Assembly (NCBI GenBank): GCA_965153355.1
Contig: OZ231126.1
Coordinates: forward strand, 97,092,001 to 97,156,000
Origin: Flaccisagitta enflata
Taxonomy: Eukaryota; Chaetognatha; Sagittoidea; Aphragmophora
DNA length: 64,000 nucleotides
Direction of reading: 5' to 3'
Positions 54,896 to 64,000 of this stretch are shown here, in pieces (positions within the stretch are counted from its first letter, which is position 1; each line of letters starts with the position of its first letter). The position numbers and the translations under genes were made by a program. The notes below the pieces were generated by a model, which had not been told where the DNA came from, ran no database searches, and worked only from the letters and a program-made list of their open reading frames with translations.

Positions 54896-55560
54896 TTAGT
54901 CTTGAAACAACGATAAAATGACGTCGTCCAGCGACGAATCGTGAGTGTCACCATTGCTAAACTGCACTGGAAGGCAGCCAGCTGCCTCGGCGTCGGAAGA
55001 TGAAGATGATGAAGAGGGGGAGAAAAGAAGCTCTCTAATATGGCGATCCCACGAACTCCATGAGGATGAGGAGGAAGATGGGAAGGAGAGAGATGACGAC
55101 GATGAGGTTGGAGATGCAACGGGAGGAGGATGAGGTGGAGGACGCATTAAGGGCCGTAGGCCTTAGGAGATCGTGCGCGAGAGCACCTTCAAACCCCATG
55201 GATTCAGAATCCTGCATCCATGATCACCACCACCTATAAAATCACCCCCACCTCCGACTCTCTGATTTGATAAAGCTAGTTATAGCTTCTTCTTTAGAGA
55301 GCTCTTTTAGATGATGGAGAGCTCTCCAAATTTCAGAGAGTCCAAAGAGAGCTCTCCAACTTTCAGAGAGCTCTCCAAGTCTCCTAAGGCTCATGGCCCT
55401 CACTCGGAGGACGAGGGGGAGGAGGAAGCAGGGGAGGAGGAGGAGGAGAAGGAGCCCAACGATTTGCGCGAGGTAGTGGATTTGGAATCGGTCTAGGCGC
55501 TAGAGGTGAACTTGGAGCAGGAACCGCCGGCAGGTGAGAGAAGGTAGGTATTAGCTTGTA
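54896..55560. other. Retrotransposon 3' region with low-complexity frames
   Basis: Same-strand frame 54896-55147 is Ser/Pro-rich and ends DDVILSLFQD. The opposite strand gives acidic DEDDEEGE frames from GAGGA/GATGA-rich DNA. GAGAGCTCTCCAA repeats lie at 55300-55380. I cannot say whether the Ser-rich frame is a real small ORF of the element or just composition. Confidence 0.35.
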
Positions 55561-55577
55561 CCTAAATGACTAAAAGC

Positions 55578-56342
55578 AATAAAATCAGAATTCTACGAGT
55601 AGTTCTTGTTGTGGGGCTGTCTTGGGCTTCTAATGGCATCAATTTTGGTCTGAAAAATTTGCATCTTGCTGTCCGCGCCTTACCTTGAATTTTCCTTCAG
55701 CCTATGGGAAACCAAAAATTTCACAGTGCTTAAATCTCTGTTTTGATTGCAGATTTGAAATCTGCAGAAAAAACTGTTAATTGAAAGTGCTTTCCTTTTT
55801 TCAATATTCCTTCGGGATCATAGTCAAAATTCATCTTAAAGATAGAAAAAAAAGGTACAGTTGAACCCCACTCTAACGGATTTCAGGGGACTAACAATTT
55901 TTTTCTGTTATAGGCGGACTTCTATTATTGCCAATAGAGGAAATAAAAGAAATTAACTTGAAGGGACCATGAATTTGCATCTGTTATAGGCGGAATTCCG
56001 TTGGTGGCGGGTCCGTTAGAGCGGGGTTCAACTGTAAGTTCAGCGATTTTACATATAAATAAAAGAGAAAGGTAAGTTTTGCAAACTTTGACACTTATTT
56101 TGAGCACCTTCTAGTTGGAATATTGAAAAAAGGAAAGCACTTTCAATTAACAGTTTTTTCAGCAGATTTCAAATCTGCAGTCAAAACAGAGATTTAAGCA
56201 CTTTGAAATTTTTGGTTTTCCATAGGCTGAAGGAAAATTCAAGGTAAGGCGCGGACAGCAAGATGCAATTTTTTTAGACCAAAAGTGATATCATTGGAAG
56301 CCCAAGACAGCCCCACGATGAGAACTACTTGTAGAATTCTTA
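55578..56342. repeat. Palindrome in the retrotransposon 3' region
   Basis: Arms of about 330 bp: CAATAAAATCAGAATTCTAC...CTGCAGAAAAAACTGTT at left and the reverse at right, ending TAGAATTCTTATTTTATTG. The centre holds CCCACTCTAACGGATTTCAG and an inverted partner. The outer words CAATAAAAT/ATTTTATTG abut the stop codon of the polyprotein. A related CTCTAACGGAC...GTTAGAGCGG segment occurs at 61710-61880. Confidence 0.8.
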
Positions 56343-56344
56343 TT

Positions 56345-59300
56345 TTATTGTTTATTGTCATTTCGGTACAAGCTAGTAGGTATTCTAGACAGGAAATCTG
56401 CCACGTGTATACACTGTATAGGGTTGGTCCAAAGGTCGATTTTGTAAAGCGGCGACGGGAAAGAGGCACACTCGAAAAGATGGTTAGTGTCATGTGGAGC
56501 CGAGCCACAATTTGGGCAGCTATCAACGCCAGATCCACTGACGACGGCGTCGTAAGATTTTAGTAGGCGACAGAAACCCGAGCGAAGTTGACGTAAAGTG
56601 GATCTCCAGACTCGCGGGAGGGATTTCTCTGCGTCATCGATCGCAGGAGGACGGGCTCCAAGGACCCTATTGGGATTAGAGTCGGATTTGTTGATCGAGA
56701 CTGCAACGGCAGAGGTGTGAAGATCTTTGATCGCTTCCTGTAGCGAATCGCACGGTATAGCGCCATTGCGTTTGAAAGGATTGACTGCCGCGTCGTGTTT
56801 TGATGACAAAGTCTGACGATGAGAACGGCGACCAGGATCGACATTAACAGTGCCATTCGACGGATGAGTGGGAACATAAGCCTTGGCTAAAAACTGACGA
56901 GAGAGCAGATCCAAATGGTCGCCAACTGGGAGAATGTTAGACTCGTGATGAAGATGTTCGAATGATGCTGCAGAATGGGCGCCGGTCACCGCTCTGAGGC
57001 ACTGATTCTGGACACGCTGAATCTTGAGCAGGTTGGAGGGCTTCAGATTTGGATAGTAGATGGGTGCAGCGTAATTAATAACCGACGACGCCAGCATCTT
57101 GAAAGTAAGGCTGAGGTCTTCCTTGGAGTGGCCCCAATCTGCACCAGCCAGAGATTTAAGAATCTTGAGACGAGTGGCGGCTCTGTTGACGACAGATTTG
57201 GCATGAGGGCCAAAGGTGAATTGGGGATCCAAAGTGACACCCAAGATCTTTGGGTTCTTGTTCAGAGGAATCAAGGTTCCGTCCAAAAACACTTGGGGAT
57301 GATAATTGAATTCATGAGAGTCGGTAGTAAAGAGTGCCACAGTCGACTTTTCAGCAGAAAGAGAAAATTGCTTCCACTCGGCCCAATCAGAGATCGATCC
57401 CAGCACAACGTTCACCCGGTTCTCGATTTCAGTGATGTCTGGACCCGATTTGGGGACCGTGAAGTCATCGGCGTAATCCGTGACGAGTTCAGCGTCTTCG
57501 GGGAAGTCGCTGACAAAGAAATTGAAGAGGACAGGAGATATTACGCTGCCTTGGGGAACTCCGAAGTACAACCAACGGACGGATGAACGAACCGACTGAT
57601 AGATGTAATATGCCAACTGACCACGAAGATATGATCGCAACCAACGGACGAGATTTGGATGAAGAGCTGAGGACGCCAGTTGTTCAATCAAGAGAGTGTG
57701 GTCCACTCGATCGAAGGCTTTAGAAATGTCCAGAGTGACGACGACGGTCCAACGAGGGGGTTTAGGTTGGCGGAATCCTGTCGCAACGTGGTTGACGAGA
57801 GGGAGGAGTGCAGAAGTCGTGAAACGGACAGGACAGAAACCGTGCTGGTGATGAGCTAGAGGCAGAGCCTCACAAAGCGACGGCTTGATGAGGCGCTCCA
57901 GAATCTTCGCAGCAGGGCAAAGGAGGCTGATGGGACGGTAGGAGAGGCCTTTATCTGCAGCTTTCCCGGGCTTGAGTACTGTAATAATACGCGCTGTCTT
58001 CCAAATGGTCAGGACCTCAGCATTTGCCACCGACAAATTGAAAACCGACGTCAAATACTCAATGGCCCGAGGGCCAATGCGTTTGAGATGCCATGGGGCC
58101 AGACCATCAGGGCCAACAGCAGTCAAGTTTTTTGAAGCTTTGATCGCATCCACTGTGTCATTGAAAGAGAACGGGGTGTAACCACGATCGATTGGATGGG
58201 ACTTATCCAGTTTGCGAAGTACCAAATGCGTTTTCTGACTCAACGATGGAAGAGGGGCATATTGCTGAATGAATCCGTCAGCAATTTTCTTAGGCGTATT
58301 TCGATGTCCCCCGCCAAAGGAAATTGGTTGGTTAGGCGCGACATGATTCAGCTTCTTGCCTGTGAAGGCACGGATAAGCCTGAAATGTCGACCAGAGTCA
58401 GTTCGATGGTTAGATTTCATGACATGCTCACGCCAGCGTTCTTGCCGATGGGAGTTGAGACGAAACTCGATGTTGTTGTTGACACGGTCGATGTCTGGGT
58501 TGTTTGGGTCATTTTGGCAAAGATTGTCCCTTTCTTGGCGCAGATCGATGACTTCTCGCGGTACATTCGGGACAAAATTTTGGCGACGACCAGCAGGGAC
58601 GGCGCGGCGAGAACCTGCACAAAGGATTCTTTGGAAGGTAGCAGCACCTTCTGAAGCTGAAGTCGGCGGCGGTGTAATTGCAAATTCGTTCTCTGTATAT
58701 TCCTTGAAAAGACACACATTGGCTCGTCTTAAGTTGGTGAAGCAAGAAGTGGAAGAAGAGGAAGAAGAAGAAGAGGAATCATCAGGAAGAGAGATAGTGA
58801 TAGGGAGATGATCCAAGGAAAGAGAGCGGTGGACTTGCCAAGTGGAAATGAGAGAAAGAGAAGCAGAAGCAAGTGAGATATCAGGTGAAGCAGGAGTTTG
58901 ATTTGCCGCAACAGGATGACAAGTGTGGACGTCTTCGTTTAGAATGAGAAGAGGACTATTTCCAAAAGCGCCAGCTAAGTTTTGACCACGATTGTCCGTG
59001 AGGGATGATAACCAAGCTCGGTGATGCGCATTGAAATCGCCGAGTAAGAAAGCATCGCCGTCGTCAGTAGCAGTAAGAAGAGGACTGAGATCCGGTTGTA
59101 GCGAGGAGGACAAGAGGTTGCTGGTGGAATGTAGGCATTGAAAACTGCAAAGTCAGTGTCGTTGGAAGAACTGTTTATGCCTTGCAGCTCAATGCGGCTG
59201 TCATTGATTAAGGAGCAGTCATTGGGAGTGAAGGGGAGAGAGTGATGGACAAACAACGTAACACCACCACCACCATCGCTCGCCAGGCGACGACAATCGA

Positions 59301-59711
59301 CAAAAGTGTAGCCAGGGATCGATGGAGTTCTGAAGATATCACGAAGTTTGGTTTCTTGAATTGCGGCGATTCCGATTCCGATCATATAAAAAGTCGCATA
59401 GATTGTCAATTACTCCAAGGAGGCCGTTGCAGTTCCATTGTAAAGAGTTGGAAGCGTAGGAGGCGGAGAACAGGATTTGGATGGATGCCTTGGCAGAGAA
59501 GGAGGGTGGCGATGAGGAAGGAGAGGATGAGCGTCAAGATGATGATGGTGCCTGCTGTCGAAATGCGACGGCGCGCAGGCAATCGCCGACGCCTATGGAA
59601 AAAGGCTGATCTGATTTCTGGGAGGAAGTGTGCCGTCTTTGACCGATCCATTGGATCGGGTCTCTCCCACCATGAAGAGGCGTAAAGGAGATGGAGGTTC
59701 CACCGGCACAT
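56345..59711 (-). pseudogene. Retrotransposon polyprotein: endonuclease, reverse transcriptase, Cys-rich tail (frameshifted)
   Basis: N-terminal part: a hydrophobic run, then LLCQGIHPNPV, similar to the leader found in several animal non-LTR elements. The endonuclease (about 59445-58750) has WNCNGL, QETKL, GGGVTLF, LLGDFNAHH and SLDHLPI, but needs frame changes near 59400 and 59110. The RT (about 58330-57300) has AVGPDGL, YRPISLL, LDISKAFDRVDH, GVPQGSVISPVLF and YADDF; all catalytic Asp residues are present. The C-terminal block CPNCGSAPHDTNHLFEC is a CCHC-like knuckle usual for I/R1/ingi elements. A 922-codon stretch is uninterrupted, suggesting recent activity. Confidence 0.88.
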
Positions 59712-59729
59712 GGGAGAGAGGCAAGACAG

Positions 59730-59815
59730 TCGCGGACGGTTGGGCAGGGACAATAATGTAATAGCAGCCCAAACGCAGTAAGTGGTCAGCGGTACCCGTG
59801 CCCTTAGGGTTAGCA
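59730..59815 (+). mobile_element. Remainder of the split HP element
   Basis: TCGCGGACGGTTGGGCAGGG resumes directly after the right target duplication. It then runs into the box TGGTCAGCGGTACCCGTG that precedes GGGCAGCGGCC elements. No 3' HP hairpin is visible; the next element begins at 59816. Confidence 0.7.
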
Positions 59816-60454
59816 GGGCAGCGGCCCCGAAAGGGACAAAGTCCTGTAGAACACAGGGGGAATTTGTCCGTCCGTCCATCCTTCTGTCCAGGATGCCCGG
59901 TTATTCAAACTCTCATTGAATAACATGGAGGGATGACAAAATGCAGTATATGAAGAACGATGACCATGCCCTTCGGCCTTCTTGAGTAGTTTCTAGGTTG
60001 AGTTGAGGGGGGAGCAGGCCAGGATCTGAGTCTCTGGGGCCAACATTCGGTCTCAGAGACCAATTTCTTGGACTCAGAGGCCAGGATTTGAGTCTCTGAG
60101 GCTAGGATTTGGGTCTCTTAGGCCAGGATTTAGGTTGTTGAGGCTAGAATCTGGGTCACTAATGCTAGGATGTGGGTTTTAGAAGCCAGAATCTAGGTAT
60201 CAGAAGCCAGAACCTATGTCTAAAATGATAGAATTCAGACCAGAATTCAGGGTTTCTAGCCAGATTTGGACCATTTTGCTTGGATTTGGGCTATTTTGCT
60301 TAGATTTGGGCCATACAGTTTGTAATTGGGCCCCAAAGGAAACAAAGCCCTGAGCATGGGGCTGGGGGGGGACGGACGGATGGACGAACGGACGGACAGA
60401 CAGACAGATTCCCCTGTGTTCTACAGGACTTTGTCCCCTTTGGGGCCGCTGCCC
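59816..60454. mobile_element. GGGCAGCGGCC element E8
   Basis: TIRs GGGCAGCGGCCCCGAAAGG + AGTCCTGTAGAACACAGG, and the inverse ending GGGGCCGCTGCCC. GTCCGTCCGTCC next to the left TIR and GACGGACGG near the right. Core minisatellite TCTGAGGCCAGGATTTG units (60015-60210) and TTTGGGCCATTTTGCTT units (60260-60330). Confidence 0.83.
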
Positions 60455-61250
60455 AAAAACCGCATGCAATTCAGGATTGTTACAGGGAGTACCACGCCAA
60501 ACAGGACCAAAGAAAACAATGTATCTCAGCTGCTAAAAATGGTAGAAAGATTCTGTAAACAGGTTCAGAAAGCTCTTAAAAAACGATTTTTTTATCTGTA
60601 TTTTGCCAAAGGCTCATTAATTAAACTGAATCCCTTTATATCATTTAAATCAAAGTAAAGTTTTTACTTTGAGTTTTTGCTTGTTTTGTTGTGTATTGAC
60701 AAGCATCCTTTTATCCCACTCTTATTTCCAAACAAATGGTGCTACAATCCTGGCAATGGTCTTAAATTAAAGATATTGTGAGGTAGAATCATACCTGTGC
60801 GGAAAATGAGAAAATTGTAAAATATTGGTTGGGTCCAGAGACTTTTTTGTAAGTTTCATCACAAAAAAGTTTTATGTGCATTGACAAAACATTCAATAAC
60901 TATATTGAATGATACAATTTTGACAAAGGTCATGATGGAATCCCAATCTTCAGTGTCCTAGCTTGACTGACAAACATTTCTGACCATTTTTTATCATTTA
61001 TATCTGAAAATGGCATGGAAAATCTTAGGAAAAACCTTGAATTGGGATAAAAATTGGTGTTTTTTGCTCAAAAGAGGCTTTTTTTCATGGTTTTGCTGAG
61101 GATATATGTTAACCATGACTAGCAAAAGTCTGTATCATTCAAAAATCGTCTGAATTTATCTCTTAGAAACAGTTTTCAGAAATGATTTTGCACTTCTTAA
61201 AGCAGAAATACATCGTTTCCTTTTGTCCTGTTTGATGTGAAACACCCTGT
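60455..61250. other. Region without recognised genes
   Basis: AT-rich. Small open frames without motifs. It ends with the terminus GATGTGAAACACCCTGTA, matching the ends of the 12430-13018 foldback. Confidence 0.5.
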
Positions 61251-61251
61251 A

Positions 61252-61308
61252 CGGACATATCGACCTACCAACTGATACAGCAAGGTGTAAAGTCGCGTGT
61301 CCGCGACT
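61252..61308 (+). mobile_element. HP element 3' end
   Basis: ACGGACATATCGACCTACC, CAGCAAGGTGTAAAG, then hairpin AGTCGCG-TGTC-CGCGACT and AAAAA. The 5' part is absent, directly after the CACCCTGTA terminus. Confidence 0.75.
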
Positions 61309-62035
61309 AAAAACTTTTTGATTTACTTGGCTGTTTTTCAAGAAAGAAACTAAAAAAAACTTACACGTAAACATCAGACACCATAAGCTATGTCAAGTAA
61401 TACCAAGTCGATGTTTCTGTCTGCTCTATGGCATGGATAATCACTCAGAATAAAGTGTGCGCTTTTTTTTTTGTGAGGAACTGTTGTCAGGCTGATCTGC
61501 TTCACCAAGAACCAAAATTCATTTATCAATGTCAGTTTCAGATTATGACCAGCATTAGAGAAGCTTGTTTATATTGGCTTACAAAACGACTCTTAATTAA
61601 TGAGCCTTGAGGATGGGATTTTAGCCTCGACACTTGAGATTTGAGCTTCAAGAAATTTCACATGTGTGAAGGCATTGGTCATCGGCCCTCACCAAAAAAC
61701 AATACTTCTAAATACAGCTCTAACGGACCCGCCACCAACGGAATTACGCCTGAAACAGAATTCATAGTCCCTTCACATCAATTTCTTTTATATCCTTTGT
61801 TGGCAATAACAGAAGTCCACCTTTAACAGAAAAAAATTGTTGGTCCCCTGAAATCCGTTAGAGCGGGGTTCAACTGTAGCTCAGTAAAATGAAATTTTAA
61901 CCGGAGGGTTGTTCCGTCTAACTTATGAGATACCATGCAAAAATTTCATTACACTTAGCTGACTAGCAGTATGCTTTTTCAAACATTTTTTTTTCTTGTG
62001 CCTAATAGTCAGACGTTAGTTAAAGTCTTTAAAGA

Positions 62036-62712
<677 letters not shown>

Positions 62713-62720
<8 letters not shown>

Positions 62721-62836
62721 GGAAGCGATTGACCGCTTCCAATTTGGAGGATGGGATAGCTACTAGTATTTGAACTGGAAAGCGGAAGCGGAAGCGGAAG
62801 CCGTGGAAGCGGCGTAAAAATCGCTTCCACATCCCT
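62713..62836. mobile_element. Small MITE (GGGATGTGGAAGCG ends)
   Basis: About 124 bp, ends GGGATGTGGAAGCGATT and AATCGCTTCCACATCCC, flanked by TA. The centre contains (GGAAGC)n. Similar TAGGGATG termini are known for hAT-like MITEs. No coding capacity. Confidence 0.75.
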
Positions 62837-63274
62837 ACACACAACTCCCTTCTTAATGTTCCTATCACTTTCATAGATTTTGTATAAGCATACATGGTTC
62901 TTGTATATGTGATCCTGAAAAATCTCCTTAGATTTAAATAGATTGATCTGAAGACTTGCAAAACTGAGATATGGTGGCAATAATCTCTCCAGAGCCAAAC
63001 AGGCATCATACAATCTAGTCGAGCTGAACTAAGTTGAGCCAATAACTCACAACACCACCATAAGCAGTTTACTCAAAATATAGTATTATCATTAACTCAT
63101 TACTTTAGACATAATTGATACAGTTTTATTTTTCTTTTGTAAAAAAAAACAAACAAAAAAACAATTAAAATGATTAGAATCCCTACAAGCTTGCAAACTC
63201 GTTTAGGCTCACGATTCAACATAAATCTGTTTAGAAAATCATCTTTGGTAAAAAAATCTTTAAAAAATATGGGT

Positions 63275-63365
63275 CCGCGACTGGAGTTTAACGGCGTTGT
63301 CAAACGGCGTGGTTAATCGGCGTTGTCAAGAGGCATTGTCAAACGGCATTGTCAAACGGCATTGA
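63275..63365. repeat. CGGCATTGTCAAA tandem repeat
   Basis: Five to six units of 13-17 bp (CGGCRTTGTCAAA) directly before the 160-bp array. Confidence 0.8.
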
Positions 63366-63424
63366 CAGTCTACAAAGTTTCAACTATATCAGTTGAAAAA
63401 TACCAAAGTTTTGCAAATTTTTCA

Positions 63425-64000
63425 CTTTTAGATAGTAGGCTGGTTAGGTGGTAGGACAGTTTGGCGGTTTAGCATGCTAAAAGCTTTATGAATCACTAAC
63501 ATATGTGGAGTCCTCTTATTTAGAGATTCCATTCCAAGTTTCAACCAAACTGGTTGAAAAATGCCAAAGTCATGCACGTTTTTCTCTTTTAAGCTGGTAG
63601 GCTGGTTGGGTGGTAGGCCGGTTTGGTCGGTTAGTATGCTAAAACCTTTATAAATCAAATTCATATGTTGTATCCTTCCATCTAGAGACTACATTCCAAG
63701 TTTCAACCAAATTGGTTGAGAAATGCCAAAGTTATGCACATTTTTCACTTTAAGGCTGGTAGGCTAGTTAGGTGGTGGGCCGGTTTGGCTGGTTCGCATG
63801 CTAAAATCTTTATAAATCAAATACATATGTTGAGTCCTTCCATTTAAAGACTACATACCAAGTTTCAACCAAATCGATAAAAAAATGTCAAAGTTATGCA
63901 AGTTTTTCACTTTTAGGCTGGTAGGCTGGTTGGGCCGGTTGGGATGGTCAGATCTTAACATACGCATAGGCGGCAAAGCGGCTTACCCTAGTACAACTTC
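63425..64000 (+). repeat. 160-bp tandem array (second locus)
   Basis: Units start near 63433, 63592, 63754 and 63913 with GGTAGGCTGGTTGGGTGG, then ATGTTGAGTCCTTCCATTTA, AAGTTTCAACCAAA and GCCAAAGTTATGCA. The array runs off the right edge. The last part, CCCTAGTACAACTTC, equals the sequence that follows the array at 36.8 kb, so the HP-type end may lie just outside. Confidence 0.82.

Larger units (their letters stand above)
54754..59719 (-). mobile_element. Non-LTR retrotransposon, near full length, with 10-bp target duplication
   Basis: About 4.97 kb. It is bounded by GGCAAGACAG at 54744-54753 and 59720-59729. Its 3' end is a (CAA)n tail (seen as TTG repeats, 54754-54821), preceded by hairpins GCAGCC-TTT-GGCTGC and GCCC-TTCC-GGGC. 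Its 5' end is only about 8 bp before an ATG. One polyprotein reading frame (EN-RT-Cys/His) covers 59711-56345 with frameshifts. The 3' untranslated region of about 1.5 kb holds a palindrome. It is inserted into an HP element at the 5' box. I/ingi/Vingi-type affinity is a guess from RT sequence and (CAA)n tail. Confidence 0.85.

Noticed and set aside
55311-55496. Acidic 61-aa ORF (EDEGEEEAGEEEE) as a host gene
   Set aside because: It lies antisense within the 3' region of the retrotransposon and reflects GAGGAG composition.

Overview
The window looks like intronic and intergenic DNA of a repeat-rich, AT-rich invertebrate (metazoan) genome. The grounds are phase-consistent GT-AG exons coding von Willebrand A (vWA) and EGF modules, symmetric 1-1 phase EGF exons, TTAGGG/CCCTAA tracts, and decayed metazoan-type retroelements and mobile-ORF families. 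I cannot name the species. Most long open frames are translations of microsatellites or minisatellites and are not genes.

One host gene can be assembled, on the minus strand, from 49678 down to 7822 and continuing off the left edge. Its exons are: a signal-peptide exon (49594-49678); vWA-1 (47836-47989, 47521-47658, and a last exon present in two identical copies at 45338-45467 and 44226-44355); vWA-2 (37218-37363, 26189-26489); two linker exons (25291-25445, 23469-23755); and four EGF exons (21923-22036, 12279-12389, 9814-9924, 7822-7932). Every junction I could test keeps phase. The product should be a secreted or extracellular-matrix vWA-EGF protein. Its roughly 42 kb are almost all intron filled with transposons.

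The window is dominated by non-autonomous elements. (1) A hairpin-ended family, called HP here, begins AACAAG plus a small hairpin and ends in a larger hairpin followed by an A-run. Its 3' hairpin stem and a 5' subterminal box change together between subfamilies. About thirty termini are visible. (2) GGGCAGCGGCC elements have long terminal inverted repeats and minisatellite cores (4.9-5.5, 28.4-33.4, 44.8 and 59.8-60.5 kb). (3) Foldback or TA-flanked palindromic elements lie at 12.4, 13.1, 17.3, 22.5, 24.0, 26.8, 35.7, 48.3 and 55.6 kb. (4) There are hAT-like elements, and long microsatellites of GA/CT, TTTC, TA and CAA.

A nearly full-length non-LTR retrotransposon (54754-59719, minus strand) is inserted in an HP element with a 10-bp target duplication. 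Decayed retroelement pieces lie at 0.4-3.1 kb and 7.98-8.56 kb. A decayed member of a CXC-domain ORF family lies at 39.1-40.7 kb.

The two observations that most merit follow-up are the covarying HP termini, and two minisatellites in the vWA-EGF gene that are amplified copies of its own splice junctions: a donor array at 24.96-25.29 kb and an acceptor array at 22.03-22.48 kb.
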